This document shows positions 35,177 to 45,516 of a stretch of 61,355 bases of DNA, in pieces. How positions within the stretch are numbered: the first letter of the stretch is position 1; every line of letters begins with the position of its first letter. The translations under genes were made by a program, and so were the position numbers. The notes beneath the pieces were generated by a model. It did not search any database. It was not told where the DNA came from and saw only the letters and a program-made list of their open reading frames with translations. The stretch is from JAHIVN01 sp018816645 (GTDB lineage Bacteria > Patescibacteriota > Dojkabacteria > JAHIVN01): positions 1-61,355 of the forward strand of contig JBDRHZ010000021.1 in assembly GCA_043816305.1 (NCBI GenBank), written 5' to 3'.

Positions 35177-37114
35177 GTGGCTAAAAAGCAAGATTCATAT
35201 GATGCTTCAAAAATTGTTGTTCTGAACCAGCTTGATGCTGTAAGGAAACGCCCGGCTATGTATATTGGTGACACATCATTCTATGGTCTACACCATCTCG
35301 TAGTTGAAATCGTTGATAACGCTATTGACGAAGTTTTAGCCGGATATGGAGACAAGGTTGAAATAACCCTAAATTCTGATGGCTCATTTACTGTAAAAGA
35401 CTTCGGAAGAGGAATTCCTATTGATATGCACAAATCAGGCAAACCTGCACTTGAAGTGATCATGACTACACTTCATTCTGGGGGCAAGTTCGACCGAAAA
35501 ACTTATAAAGTTGCTGGTGGTCTTCACGGAGTCGGCCTTGCAGTTGTAAACGCATTATCAGAAAAAGGCTCCGTCGAAGTCAGTAAAGACAGGAAGAAGT
35601 ACAAACAAGAATATTCTAGAGGAAAGCCGCTTGCCAACCTTAAAGAATTAGGCGGCACGAAGGATTCAGGGACAACCTTTACATTTAAGCCCGATAAGGA
35701 AATATTTGGTAACATAACGTTTGATTTCTCGCGGCTGTTGAAACGCTTCCGTCAATCTGCATTTTTAAATGCCGGACTTACGGTATTGGTCAAGGATGAC
35801 AGAAAGGAAGAGGATAGAGAGAACGGAGTAAAGTACCTTCCAAGACTACAGAAGTACCATTTTGAAAACGGTATAAAATCTTACGTACGAAGCATCAATA
35901 AAGGAGAAAAGCCTATAAACCATAGAATTTTTTATGCGCATGAAGAGATTGATAATGTCGATGTGGAAGTGGCTATTCAATATATTGACGATCTTCAAGA
36001 AACGATTCTCACATTTGCAAATAACATATTGAATCCTGAAGGTGGAACACATGCAACCGGCTTTAAGACAGCTATCACAAAAAGTATAAACGACTATCTA
36101 CAGCAAGCTGCTGGTGAAAAAGAAATCAGACTGACTGGCGACGATGTCCGTGAAGGATTGACCGCGATCATTTCTATCAAGCTTCCTGATCCGCAATTCG
36201 AAGGCCAGACAAAGATAAAGCTGAACAATCCCGAAGCCGCCTCAGCGGTTAGAAAGGTAGTAGAAAAGAACCTGAAAATGTTCCTTGAAGAAAACCCAAA
36301 AGAAGCAAAAAGAGTAATTGAAAAAAATATTATTACATTCAAGGCAAGACAAGCTGCAAAGGCGGCAAAGGAAGCAGTGATAAGAAAAGGCGCGCTCGAA
36401 GGCAGCTCTCTTCCCGGAAAACTTGCCGACTGCCAATCGAGGGATCCTGAAAAATGCGAGTTGTTCGTAGTCGAGGGAGACAGTGCAGGAGGACCGGCTA
36501 AGCAGGGCAGAGACAGAAAAACGCAAGCCATTCTTCCTCTTTTTGGCAAGCCTATTAACTGTGAGAAATACAGAATTGATAAAGTTATCCAAAACGAGAA
36601 ACTGAAGTTTCTGATTATTGCTCTTGGGTGCGGTGTGGGAGAAACTCTCGATGTTTCAAAAATCAGATATCACAAAACCATACTCATGGCAGACGCTGAT
36701 GTTGACGGTGCTCACATCGTAACCTTATACCTGACTTTCTTCTTTAGACATCTGAAAAAAGTGATCGAAAGTGGGTTTCTTTATGTCGCCCAACCTCCGC
36801 TTTATAAAGTTGAAATATCAAAAGATGAATTTTATTGGGTAAAGGATGATGAGGAAAACGAAAAACTACTCGCTGATCTGAAAAAGAAGGGCAAGGAACC
36901 CAAAAATATTCAGCGATTTAAGGGATTGGGTGAAATGAACTTTGATCAGCTTTGGGATACAACTATGAATCCTGAAACGAGAACCCTTAAGCAGATAACT
37001 ATCGAGGATGCAGAGGAAGCAAATAGAACATTTGATATCCTTATGGGAAATGACGTTTTACCAAGGAAAAAATTCATACAAACAAATGCCAAGAAGGCAG
37101 ACCTCGATGTTTAA
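35177..37114 (+). CDS. gyrB: DNA gyrase subunit B
   Basis: The 645-residue protein starts at GTG (AKKQDSYDASKIVVLNQLDAVRKRP). The GHKL ATPase has VVEIVDNAIDE, DFGRGIP and GGLHGVGLAVVNALS; the Toprim region has FVVEGDSAGGPAKQGRDRKTQ and LMADADVDGAH; the C terminus has QRFKGLGEMN. There is no large insertion, as in most non-proteobacterial GyrB. A GyrA with a true GyrA box is encoded 1.1 kb downstream. Confidence 0.97.
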   Translation: MAKKQDSYDASKIVVLNQLDAVRKRPAMYIGDTSFYGLHHLVVEIVDNAIDEVLAGYGDKVEITLNSDGSFTVKDFGRGIPIDMHKSGKPALEVIMTTLHSGGKFDRKTYKVAGGLHGVGLAVVNALSEKGSVEVSKDRKKYKQEYSRGKPLANLKELGGTKDSGTTFTFKPDKEIFGNITFDFSRLLKRFRQSAFLNAGLTVLVKDDRKEEDRENGVKYLPRLQKYHFENGIKSYVRSINKGEKPINHRIFYAHEEIDNVDVEVAIQYIDDLQETILTFANNILNPEGGTHATGFKTAITKSINDYLQQAAGEKEIRLTGDDVREGLTAIISIKLPDPQFEGQTKIKLNNPEAASAVRKVVEKNLKMFLEENPKEAKRVIEKNIITFKARQAAKAAKEAVIRKGALEGSSLPGKLADCQSRDPEKCELFVVEGDSAGGPAKQGRDRKTQAILPLFGKPINCEKYRIDKVIQNEKLKFLIIALGCGVGETLDVSKIRYHKTILMADADVDGAHIVTLYLTFFFRHLKKVIESGFLYVAQPPLYKVEISKDEFYWVKDDEENEKLLADLKKKGKEPKNIQRFKGLGEMNFDQLWDTTMNPETRTLKQITIEDAEEANRTFDILMGNDVLPRKKFIQTNAKKADLDV

Positions 37115-37130
37115 TTTATAAATAATTAAA

Positions 37131-37973
37131 ATGGAAAATAAAACACTAATAGAAGAAATCAAGAAAAAAGAATTTGTCGATAAGCAGGAAGTCGGAAGCA
37201 GAGGTATCACCTATAAGACGATCGGAACAACTTTGCAGGCGCTGTCAGTCCAGCTGGATGAGGGGGAAACCATATACTCCGAGGCCGGAAAAATGAGCTG
37301 GATGACAAATAACATTGAGATGGAAACAAAAGGACAAGGATGTTCTCAGATGTTCTCAAGATTTTTCAGCCGAGAATCAATTTTTGTCAATAAATTTACA
37401 AGCAAAGATGGAACTGGAATTGTAACTTTTGCAACCGATCAAGCCGGGAAAATCATTCCCCTTCATCTAGGTCCTGGTTCCCAGGCAGTGGTATTTCAAA
37501 AAGGAGCGTATCTATGCTCAGAAGAGGGGGTTGACAGAAAGATGGTCTTTGTAAAGAAGTTGAGTGCTGGACTTTTTGGTGGAAAAGGTTTCATCCTTCA
37601 GAAAGTTACCGGTTCAGGGAGTGTTCACCTCATCGCCGATGGTGAGGTAGCCATGTATGAACTAAAAGAGGGACAGGAAATCGCAGTTGACCAAGGAAAT
37701 TTAGTAGCATATGAGGAATCAGTGGACTTTGACATCCAGACTATCTCAGGCCCGTTCAACTGGCTGTTTGGCGGCGAAGGAATCTTTGTTGGACTACTCC
37801 GAGGGCCCGGGAAGGTGTGGCTTCAAACCAGAAAGTTTCAGCTTGGACAGTTTCAGCCATATGCAGGAAGAGCGCAGGGAGCAGGCAACAGATTACTCGG
37901 GATTCTGATTTCACTTGGATTTTTTGCATGTATTTTTATCAGTTTTATAATTTCGGCTTTAGGTAAAAAATGA
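37131..37973 (+). CDS. AIM24/TIGR00266-family protein
   Basis: The 280-residue protein has the beta-rich AIM24 fold markers ETIYSEAGKMSWMT, LGPGSQAVVFQKGAYLCSEEGV and GEGIFVGLLRGPGKVWLQT, with a C-terminal membrane helix (LLGILISLGFFACIFISFI). The family is widespread and of unknown function; the eukaryotic member is mitochondrial. Its stop overlaps the start of a tiny membrane protein by four bases. It lies between gyrB and gyrA. Confidence 0.8.
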   Translation: MENKTLIEEIKKKEFVDKQEVGSRGITYKTIGTTLQALSVQLDEGETIYSEAGKMSWMTNNIEMETKGQGCSQMFSRFFSRESIFVNKFTSKDGTGIVTFATDQAGKIIPLHLGPGSQAVVFQKGAYLCSEEGVDRKMVFVKKLSAGLFGGKGFILQKVTGSGSVHLIADGEVAMYELKEGQEIAVDQGNLVAYEESVDFDIQTISGPFNWLFGGEGIFVGLLRGPGKVWLQTRKFQLGQFQPYAGRAQGAGNRLLGILISLGFFACIFISFIISALGKK

Positions 37974-38131
37974 TCGATTTAATAATTGGGGGTATAATAA
38001 CGATAGTTAGTGCAGCAGTTGCATTAATAGTAATAGTCTTAGCTGTCTACTTTATGGTAGAGAAAACGAAAACTGGAAAAGTTCGTTCTGGCAGAAATTA
38101 CAAGTTAGATGATCAGAAGGAGATAGAGTAA
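37970..38131 (+). CDS. Tiny single-span membrane protein
   Basis: A 53-residue protein starts in an ATGA overlap with the AIM24-family gene. It has one hydrophobic helix (IIGGIITIVSAAVALIVIVLAVYFMV) and a basic-acidic tail (KTKTGKVRSGRNYKLDDQKE). The overlap and clean topology support a real, coupled gene. Function unknown; a partner of the AIM24 protein is likely. Confidence 0.6.
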   Translation: MIDLIIGGIITIVSAAVALIVIVLAVYFMVEKTKTGKVRSGRNYKLDDQKEIE

Positions 38132-38237
38132 CTAATTAATTAGTTAATAAAATAATTCTATAATTAGTAAGTAGCAGATAGCTAATAGTAAATTAAGGAT
38201 TAAGGACAAAATAGTTTGAAAAATAGCAGAACAAATT

Positions 38238-40865
38238 ATGACAACCGATAAACAGGAAACAACCGTAAAACAGAATCAGACTAAAGGAATCGTTTTAACA
38301 TCGATTACACAGGAGATGCGGACAAATTATATCAACTACGCTATGAGTGTGATAGTATCTAGAGCCCTTCCTGATGTAAAAGACGGCCTTAAGCCTGTGC
38401 AGAAAAGAATTCTGTATTCTATGTTTAAGCAAAAAATTCTCCCTTCAGGTTCATACAAAAAATCAGCTCGAACAATAGGAGATGTTATTGGTAAATACCA
38501 CCCGCATGGAGATGTTTCCGTATACGATGCTCTTGCTAGGATGGCCCAGGACTTTTCTCTTCGTTATATGCTCATTGACGGACAGGGTAACTTCGGGTCA
38601 GTCGACGGAGATGGTGCTGCAGCTATGCGATATACCGAATGCCGGCTTCACAAAATTGCAATGCAGATGCTTACTGACATCGAAAAGAATACCGTCAACT
38701 TCATCCCAACATATGACGGCAGCTACAGGGAACCAGTTGTGCTTCCAGCAGCCATTCCAAATCTGCTTCTAAATGGAACCGAAGGAATAGCAGTTGGTAT
38801 GGCAACAAAAATTCCTCCGCATAATCTCGGAGAGATCACTGATGCCATTATCGACATGATAAGGAAGGGAAACCGATGGGTTTCAAATGGCAAAGTGAAA
38901 ACTCCACTAAATTATTTTGAAAACATCAAGACTACAGAAGACCTAAAAATCCTTTCCCAGGAGAGATTTCCTAAGTTCGAATCAGAAGTAACCGTAGACA
39001 GATTGATGGAATTTATCCCCGGTCCTGACTTCCCAACAGCAGCCGCTATTTATGACGCAAAGGAGATTGCAAACGCCTATGCTACAGGCCGCGGAAGAAT
39101 CCTTATGAGAGCAAAGGCTAGTATATCAGAAACAACGGGTGGCAGATTCAACATAATCATATCTGAAATACCGTATCAGGTAAATAAAGCTCGCCTAGTA
39201 GAAAAGATTGCTAATCTTGTTAGAAACAAAAGAATTGAAGGTATAGCAGATATTCGTGACGAATCAAATAAGGAAGGGCTTCGAGTCGTCATAGATATCA
39301 AAAAAGACGGTAAACCAAAAACGATACTCAACAAACTATATAAGATGACTGAGATGCAGAAGGCATTTAATGCCAATATGCTGGCTTTAGTCGATGGAGA
39401 GCCGAGAATTCTGACATTAAAAAGGATTTTAGAGTTATTCATCCAGCACAGACAGGAGATAGTGGCACGAAGGAGCGAGTTTGACCTTGCAAAAGCACGT
39501 GAACTGGAACACATTCTCGAAGGACTTATAATTGCTCTTGCAAATCTTGACGATGTTATTGATACAATTAGAAAGTCAAAAGATGCAGATACTGCAAAGG
39601 CGAACTTGATAAAGAAGTTTAAGCTCTCAGAGATTCAATCCCAGGCAATTTTGGACATGCAGTTACGAAGACTGGCCGCTTTAGAAAGACAAAAGATTGA
39701 GGAAGAATACAAGAAGATACAGGAAACAATAAAGGATTTGCTCTTTGTCCTGAAAACACCCAAAAAGGTTTTGGACATAATTCGTGCCGAACTTTTAGAG
39801 GTAAGAAAGAAATTTGCAGACGAACGAAGAACAAAAGTATATAAAGGTAAAGTGGATGAATTTACAGAAGAAGATCTCGTTGCTGCCGAAGAAGTTCTGG
39901 TGACAGTAAGTGAGCAGGGATACATCAAAAGAATGAAACAGGGCACATATCGTGTACAAAAGAGAGGCGGAAAAGGAAAGAAAGGCATGACTACAAAGGA
40001 AGAAGATTCGGTTGCACATGTTTTCAGCTGCAACACTCACGATAACATACTATTTTTCACTACAAAAGGACGCGTTTTCCAGCATAAAGTATACGACATA
40101 CCTGAATTTGGCAGAACAGCAAAGGGCCAAGCCATAATAAATCTTATCGACATTGATCAAGATGAGCTTATAACAAGCATTTTGACAAGGTCTAAAGAGG
40201 GTGTTATCGAAGAAGATATGATCCTAGAGGATCAGATTACTCTAGAGAACAAGGGTAAGGATTTCAAGTACTTATTTATGGCTACTAGGCACGGCACAGT
40301 AAAGAAAACTGCAGTTGAAGACTTTGACAAGATACGAGCTAACGGCTTGATTGCTGTCAAACTTGCCGAAAATGATGAACTCAACTGGGTCAGACCGACA
40401 ACTGGAGAGAATGATGTCATTCTTATAACAAGATACGGCAGGAGCATACATTTCTCAGAAAAAGATGTGAGAGAAACAGGAAGAGCAACCATGGGCGTCA
40501 GAGGCATCAAGTTCAAATTTGCCGATGATGAAGTCATCTCTATGGATGTTATCCGTAAAAATGAAGATCTCATGCTCACAATCTCTGACTTGGGTTTCGG
40601 AAAGGTCACCAAGATGAGCCAGTACCCGCTTCAGGGAAGAGGAGGGCAGGGAGTGTTTACAGCCCGGCTCTCAGAGAAAACTGGGAAGCTGGCAGTAGCC
40701 AGAGTGGTTGATCACCCAGGTGCAGAACTCTTGATCATGGCCAAATCCGGGCAAGCTGTAAAGATACCCACAAATGATCTTCCAGAGAGAAACAGGCAGA
40801 CTGGCGGCGTGAGACTCATGCGAATCAAGCAGGGAGATCAAGTTGCGGCTATAGCGATAATATAG
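38238..40865 (+). CDS. gyrA: DNA gyrase subunit A
   Basis: The 875-residue protein has the breakage-reunion domain with KPVQKRILYSMF and the active-site Tyr in AAAMRYTECRL. The six-bladed C-terminal domain has the GyrA box QKRGGKGKKG, which marks gyrase rather than topoisomerase IV. The quinolone-determining segment reads HPHGDVSVYDA, with Val at the position of E. coli Ser83 and Asp87 kept. The ATG has no Shine-Dalgarno sequence. Confidence 0.97.
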   Translation: MTTDKQETTVKQNQTKGIVLTSITQEMRTNYINYAMSVIVSRALPDVKDGLKPVQKRILYSMFKQKILPSGSYKKSARTIGDVIGKYHPHGDVSVYDALARMAQDFSLRYMLIDGQGNFGSVDGDGAAAMRYTECRLHKIAMQMLTDIEKNTVNFIPTYDGSYREPVVLPAAIPNLLLNGTEGIAVGMATKIPPHNLGEITDAIIDMIRKGNRWVSNGKVKTPLNYFENIKTTEDLKILSQERFPKFESEVTVDRLMEFIPGPDFPTAAAIYDAKEIANAYATGRGRILMRAKASISETTGGRFNIIISEIPYQVNKARLVEKIANLVRNKRIEGIADIRDESNKEGLRVVIDIKKDGKPKTILNKLYKMTEMQKAFNANMLALVDGEPRILTLKRILELFIQHRQEIVARRSEFDLAKARELEHILEGLIIALANLDDVIDTIRKSKDADTAKANLIKKFKLSEIQSQAILDMQLRRLAALERQKIEEEYKKIQETIKDLLFVLKTPKKVLDIIRAELLEVRKKFADERRTKVYKGKVDEFTEEDLVAAEEVLVTVSEQGYIKRMKQGTYRVQKRGGKGKKGMTTKEEDSVAHVFSCNTHDNILFFTTKGRVFQHKVYDIPEFGRTAKGQAIINLIDIDQDELITSILTRSKEGVIEEDMILEDQITLENKGKDFKYLFMATRHGTVKKTAVEDFDKIRANGLIAVKLAENDELNWVRPTTGENDVILITRYGRSIHFSEKDVRETGRATMGVRGIKFKFADDEVISMDVIRKNEDLMLTISDLGFGKVTKMSQYPLQGRGGQGVFTARLSEKTGKLAVARVVDHPGAELLIMAKSGQAVKIPTNDLPERNRQTGGVRLMRIKQGDQVAAIAII

Positions 40866-40949
40866 ACAGTGCAATAGATTTATACAGATCAAAAACTATC
40901 CCCAGTATTCAGACACTAAATTCAACCTGACGCCTGTCCTGACATTTAC

Positions 40950-40979
40950 TTGACATTCCTATTTGTGGTTGTATATAAT
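40950..40979 (+). promoter_or_regulatory. Promoter of the AAA ATPase-winged helix gene
   Basis: TTGACA at 40950-40955 and TATAAT at 40974-40979, spacer 18. Transcription should begin near 40986, which fixes the translation start downstream at the ATG at 41001 with a leader of about 15 bases. Confidence 0.8.
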
Positions 40980-41000
40980 GCGACCTATATTAGCTTTTTG

Positions 41001-42383
41001 ATGGTGGTCCTACAAAAACAGATAACAAACTATACAAAGTACAAAAGTGGCTATAGGAGGAATTTCATTTCCCAATTCGTTGATCAGATTGAGAAGTCCG
41101 AGTCTTTTACCATATTTGGTATGCCTGGCAGCGGCAAAAACGATTTATTCCAAAGCTTTGATAAAAATTATGAATTCTGGCAAGTGATCGTTCCAAAAGA
41201 TGAAATCAACTTTTTTGTAGTCTTTCTTGATCTCGCAAAACTCCTTGATGTAAGCACTGTCGGCTTCTATAAGCTCCTTTTATCCAAGTTATATAGAAAC
41301 ATTATTCGAGATCTTCCCCAGAATGGGGTCCACGATAAAGTAGAGAAGATATACTCAGACGCTATCACAAATCAAGATCTTTTCGTGATATTTAGTGCTG
41401 TTGAAGATATCGTCAAAGTTATAACAAGAGAATTTGGTTTCAAACTTTGTATCATTATACATGACTTTGCAACGCTTGCTAGCTTTAACAAGCAATTTTT
41501 CAACTCAATTAAATCACTTCGTAACGTAGACCTTTGGAAAGTGGTCTTTGCTTTCAGCAGTGACAAAGATCCCCTTAAAATCTTTACTTCCGATCTTCTC
41601 GATGAGTTATACAGTTTGTTTCTCAATAAGAGGATATTACTTAAATTACCAAATAAAAAAGACGCTAAGCTGATCATAGATGAATGGGAAAGAGAATGCG
41701 GGTACAAGATTCCGGAGAAGGTAAGAAAGAGTCTTTTTGAAATATCTGGGGGACATCCAGGCTATATGAAATCTGCTAATCAAGTTTACCTAGCCTCGAA
41801 CAAAAAAGAAGGTTGCTTAGCAGAAGAGAATCTTCAGAAGTTATCAGAGGAATCCACTATACAGGCAAGAAGTGAAAAATTCTGGATCAAATTTGATAAG
41901 AATTACCAGGGACTTTTGAAAAAGTATGTAGTAAATCCACAAATGCAAAGTACTCCTGAGATGAAATATCTAGAGAATACAGGGATAATAATAAACGGAG
42001 ATTACAAAAAAGTATTCTCCCCGCTGCTCGAGTTCTATATAAAATCGAAATCCGGCTCCCCAAAAGATGAAATCCCAGTAAAAGAAGGGGTTTTCATAGA
42101 CCCCAAGACCGAAACGGTATATATTGATGGGAAACCGCTAAAAACTGAACCTACTCGAAGTGAATTCAAAATCTTGAAACTCCTCTACACAAACAATGGA
42201 GAGATAGTAAAGAGAGAAGAACTAGCTGAAGTCATCTGGGGAAAGAATGTCATCGAGAAATACTCGGACTGGGCAATCGATAGAACTATTTCAAGAATCC
42301 GCAAGAAACTAGGAGATACTGCCAGAAACCCTCGGTTTATACAAACAATAAAGGGACGTGGGTTGAGACTTATTTCACAGTAA
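41001..42383 (+). CDS. AAA/STAND-type ATPase fused to an OmpR-type winged helix
   Basis: From the ATG at 41001 the protein has 460 residues. An N-terminal P-loop ATPase (about 20-250) has Walker A FGMPGSGKND and Walker B-like CIIIHDFATL, similar to the archaeal-type ATPase clade. A helical linker follows (250-365), then a C-terminal DNA-binding domain (about 370-460: TRSEFKILKLLYTNNGEIV, IDRTISRIRKKLGD, IQTIKGRGLRL) of the Trans_reg_C type. It likely uses ATP binding to control transcription. It is 43 bases upstream of a 999-residue gene. Confidence 0.75.
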   Translation: MVVLQKQITNYTKYKSGYRRNFISQFVDQIEKSESFTIFGMPGSGKNDLFQSFDKNYEFWQVIVPKDEINFFVVFLDLAKLLDVSTVGFYKLLLSKLYRNIIRDLPQNGVHDKVEKIYSDAITNQDLFVIFSAVEDIVKVITREFGFKLCIIIHDFATLASFNKQFFNSIKSLRNVDLWKVVFAFSSDKDPLKIFTSDLLDELYSLFLNKRILLKLPNKKDAKLIIDEWERECGYKIPEKVRKSLFEISGGHPGYMKSANQVYLASNKKEGCLAEENLQKLSEESTIQARSEKFWIKFDKNYQGLLKKYVVNPQMQSTPEMKYLENTGIIINGDYKKVFSPLLEFYIKSKSGSPKDEIPVKEGVFIDPKTETVYIDGKPLKTEPTRSEFKILKLLYTNNGEIVKREELAEVIWGKNVIEKYSDWAIDRTISRIRKKLGDTARNPRFIQTIKGRGLRLISQ

Positions 42384-42426
42384 ATATTACTAACTTGAAC
42401 CGTGCAATACAAATACTGCCTCAATT

Positions 42427-45426
42427 ATGTATCAGATAAAGGATATGGAGCAGTATGAAACAAGAACCCCACCTTCGCTGAATCAATCTACTCAAGAAAA
42501 AGCCAGTCTTGCACAAAGCTTGAGAGAAGCGCTTTCGGCAGTACAAGAGATTTATCCCTTAGTTGAACTTGAACATACTCCTCTAAGTATAGAAGGAATA
42601 GAAGAACGCTGTACCGAAGTATATGGAGCAGAAGTAGCCCACCTGCTTATTGTTATTCTCAGATCCCTCCCTCATGCAATTATAGATAATGCCAGACAAA
42701 CTATACCATCGAAGCAAGCCGAACAAATGGCATCTCAAATGCAGCTAGAAATGCTTGAAGTTGCTAGATTTCTACTGAATGAAATGCCTAAATACCCAGC
42801 AGATCTCCCAAACCAAGTCCAAAGTAGTTCACAAACTCCTGGCTGTATTACAGGGGCAAGAGGTATCATTATCAGTGTTATCTATGCTGGAATAATGTCA
42901 ACACCCTCAAGATTAGATTTGACACTCAAAGAAAGATGGAGAAGTCTCTCAACAGAACATTTTTTGGATAACTATCTTACTGCACTTCCTTTAGGAGCCT
43001 TATTGACAGATACTCACGATTCTGAAATAGGGGAAAGAAAAATACTTGTTAAAACTGTAAGAAGTGCTATCAAGACTAGGCTTTTTATTGAAGAAGCAAA
43101 ACCTTTCCCTTCATCCGAAAGAATAAACTGGAGAAATCCTAATGGAGATAGGCTAGGAGCTAAAATAATTCTATCCGGGAGAGATATTAACAATTGTTTA
43201 TACCTTCTTGGCGACAACTTAGAATCGGGAGTTGCCTTACTAGTACACTCGATTAGTATACTGAGAATTTACCAGCGAAATCAACAACCAGATGGAGCAG
43301 CCGTATCTCCAAACAGCATAATTTTTCAAGAAGCCTCCAGATCTCTTTTCCAGCTAAGACGATTAAGTATTGCTTTATTTAATCTCGAAATTACCAGCGA
43401 TCATTTGGCCGATGAAGCATTCCGGGTATTAAACCCAACGCTATTTAGAGAAGCATTTATTGCAAGGGATTCAGTTGAATGCCTTAGAATCGGACCAGAC
43501 AAAGTTAGTATTAGTCTTGAGGATAATGTCAGTGAAGCAGTATGCTGGTCTCAGGCTATATTCCTGACACAGTTATTAGAAAGAGGAAGAATACAAGCAC
43601 AGACCTGTCCTCACCAGTACTTTCCGATATATGTGAGTGCCAGAAACAAATCTGTGTGGTCTTCTTACCTAAAAATTTGGGGAATAGAAAAGGGTGTTTT
43701 CCCTCCGAAAGGAGCTTGTACAAAGGAAGTTCTCTGTTTTCTCATAGCCGAATACTTGAGAACAGGGCAACCATGCAGTACTGATATTCTTGATCACTAT
43801 ACAGGTGATATCGCAGGAACTGTAATTGGCCTGCGTTTCCCTGAACAAGAAAATATCCCTGCAGAAGAACAATCTGCTATTGATTTTGTAAGTGTTGCAG
43901 AAGACATCAGAAATACATTTGAAGAAACAGGGGTTAAAGTGATTGGTTTTCACACTAAGTATCTGGACAGAGTAAAGTATCCCAACTACTGTGCCATTCA
44001 TATGTGGGTTGCGCTTCCATGCATAGATGGTAAATACTCCTTACTGGAAGTCAGAATAATGCCAGAAGAATTCCTTGGAATATATCAGGCACAGCATATA
44101 AATCACAACCGACGAAAGGAAGGGTTTCCGAGCGGAAGAGATCTGGAAGCAACAACTGTAACTATGTTTTCTGCTCAAGCAGGTTTTTCTCCAGTTAAAA
44201 GATCTCTATTGGGAGATGGACCTGGAATTCCAGAAACGACTGTTGTACTAAATGGAAAAGGGTTAGATATGAATTATCCTGGTCCTCAAATGGATCTTAT
44301 AACAGGAACACTATATGGAGGGACAGTTGCTGATACACTTTATGCCGCGTTATTCAGGAAAAAAACAGATTCTCTCCAAAGCCTATATCCAGAACCAACC
44401 TCATTGACAAGATCACTGCTTAGACTTGGACCAATAAAAGAGCCTTTTCCCAGAGATATATTACAAGAAGAATATCGCCTTCTGGGTGTATTGGCTTACC
44501 ATTTATATGCAACGCTAGGAGCACCAAATGGTAATTGGGCAACTAGAACATCAAGGGGAATCCCTAGCCCAAGAGATAGGATAATCTTGAGTCCAAAACA
44601 TATGGCCCTTATCCCTCAAATTATACCCTATAGTTGTATGCACTTGGGATCAAATTTCCCTTCATTCGGATCACCTCTAGAAATTAGAGTTTCGATTTCT
44701 TTGAGGTCATTGCTAGAAGAAATTGCCGCTTGGTCTCCATACTTTACCCATATAACACAAGAGACTGCAATAGGCTTGTGTCAAAATCTTGCTGACTACT
44801 GTAGTGATCAAGGAAACCGCTGGATACTTGATTTGTTGCAAGATTTAATTGTTAAAAACCTCGTAAAAGTTGCACCTCAAGTCAGTTCAACTATCCTGAA
44901 GGCAAAACTTGCTCCTCAAGACTTAAATGTTGTACTCCAACATTTAAGCAAGGCAACAAGAAGAAGGTTAGTAGCAGCGATCAAGGAATATTTCTATGAA
45001 GAAGACCCCAAAAGGAGGGTTATAACGGACGACTTACAAGCTCAAATAAGCAAAAGATTAGCAGAATTCGGGGATACTTCGGATCAAGCTGTCCTTATAA
45101 TATTGGATTTAGCACAACGTTCTGTGCAAAGAACAAAAGGTGTAAAAGAAGGATTACTCAGAGATACAGCTATTGCTAGCTTGATCATCATCGCTAGTGC
45201 TGCTGGTCCAAACCTTGAATCACTCATTATTAGATACCTATCTTCACAAATCCGATTAGACAAATTAACTCCGGAGCGATTGCTCAATATATCGAAACGT
45301 ATTAGTCTTGCAAACGGAGGAAATCACACCTTTGGTTTACCTCCTCAATCCTGGGTCGATAGAACTATCATTCTTCTAAAAAAGGTTCATCCAGAATTTT
45401 CTGACCAATATGTTGCCCTGAAATAA
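42427..45426 (+). CDS. Large protein with a divergent RelA/SpoT-like region
   Basis: A 999-residue cytoplasmic protein, mostly helical, with no signal peptide. Around residues 395-565 the order of motifs recalls the RelA/SpoT synthetase fold. VSARNKSVWSSYLK stands for the G.R.K..YS...K start, DIAGTVIGLRF for the D..G.R strand, RVKYPNYCAIHMWV for the K...Y.A.H motif, and LLEVRIMPEEF with HINHN for the EVQIRT segment and later His. The Arg of the second motif is replaced, so activity is uncertain. The flanking 390 and 430 residues match nothing I know. It follows the ATPase-regulator gene closely and is probably co-transcribed. Confidence 0.5.
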   Translation: MYQIKDMEQYETRTPPSLNQSTQEKASLAQSLREALSAVQEIYPLVELEHTPLSIEGIEERCTEVYGAEVAHLLIVILRSLPHAIIDNARQTIPSKQAEQMASQMQLEMLEVARFLLNEMPKYPADLPNQVQSSSQTPGCITGARGIIISVIYAGIMSTPSRLDLTLKERWRSLSTEHFLDNYLTALPLGALLTDTHDSEIGERKILVKTVRSAIKTRLFIEEAKPFPSSERINWRNPNGDRLGAKIILSGRDINNCLYLLGDNLESGVALLVHSISILRIYQRNQQPDGAAVSPNSIIFQEASRSLFQLRRLSIALFNLEITSDHLADEAFRVLNPTLFREAFIARDSVECLRIGPDKVSISLEDNVSEAVCWSQAIFLTQLLERGRIQAQTCPHQYFPIYVSARNKSVWSSYLKIWGIEKGVFPPKGACTKEVLCFLIAEYLRTGQPCSTDILDHYTGDIAGTVIGLRFPEQENIPAEEQSAIDFVSVAEDIRNTFEETGVKVIGFHTKYLDRVKYPNYCAIHMWVALPCIDGKYSLLEVRIMPEEFLGIYQAQHINHNRRKEGFPSGRDLEATTVTMFSAQAGFSPVKRSLLGDGPGIPETTVVLNGKGLDMNYPGPQMDLITGTLYGGTVADTLYAALFRKKTDSLQSLYPEPTSLTRSLLRLGPIKEPFPRDILQEEYRLLGVLAYHLYATLGAPNGNWATRTSRGIPSPRDRIILSPKHMALIPQIIPYSCMHLGSNFPSFGSPLEIRVSISLRSLLEEIAAWSPYFTHITQETAIGLCQNLADYCSDQGNRWILDLLQDLIVKNLVKVAPQVSSTILKAKLAPQDLNVVLQHLSKATRRRLVAAIKEYFYEEDPKRRVITDDLQAQISKRLAEFGDTSDQAVLIILDLAQRSVQRTKGVKEGLLRDTAIASLIIIASAAGPNLESLIIRYLSSQIRLDKLTPERLLNISKRISLANGGNHTFGLPPQSWVDRTIILLKKVHPEFSDQYVALK

Positions 45427-45516
45427 GACCAGCCCTTCTTTTTCTGATAAAGAGAATTTTTAACTTTTATTTATCTACCTGCCATTTCCTGTCAGGATTA
45501 TGCTACGCATGGATTA

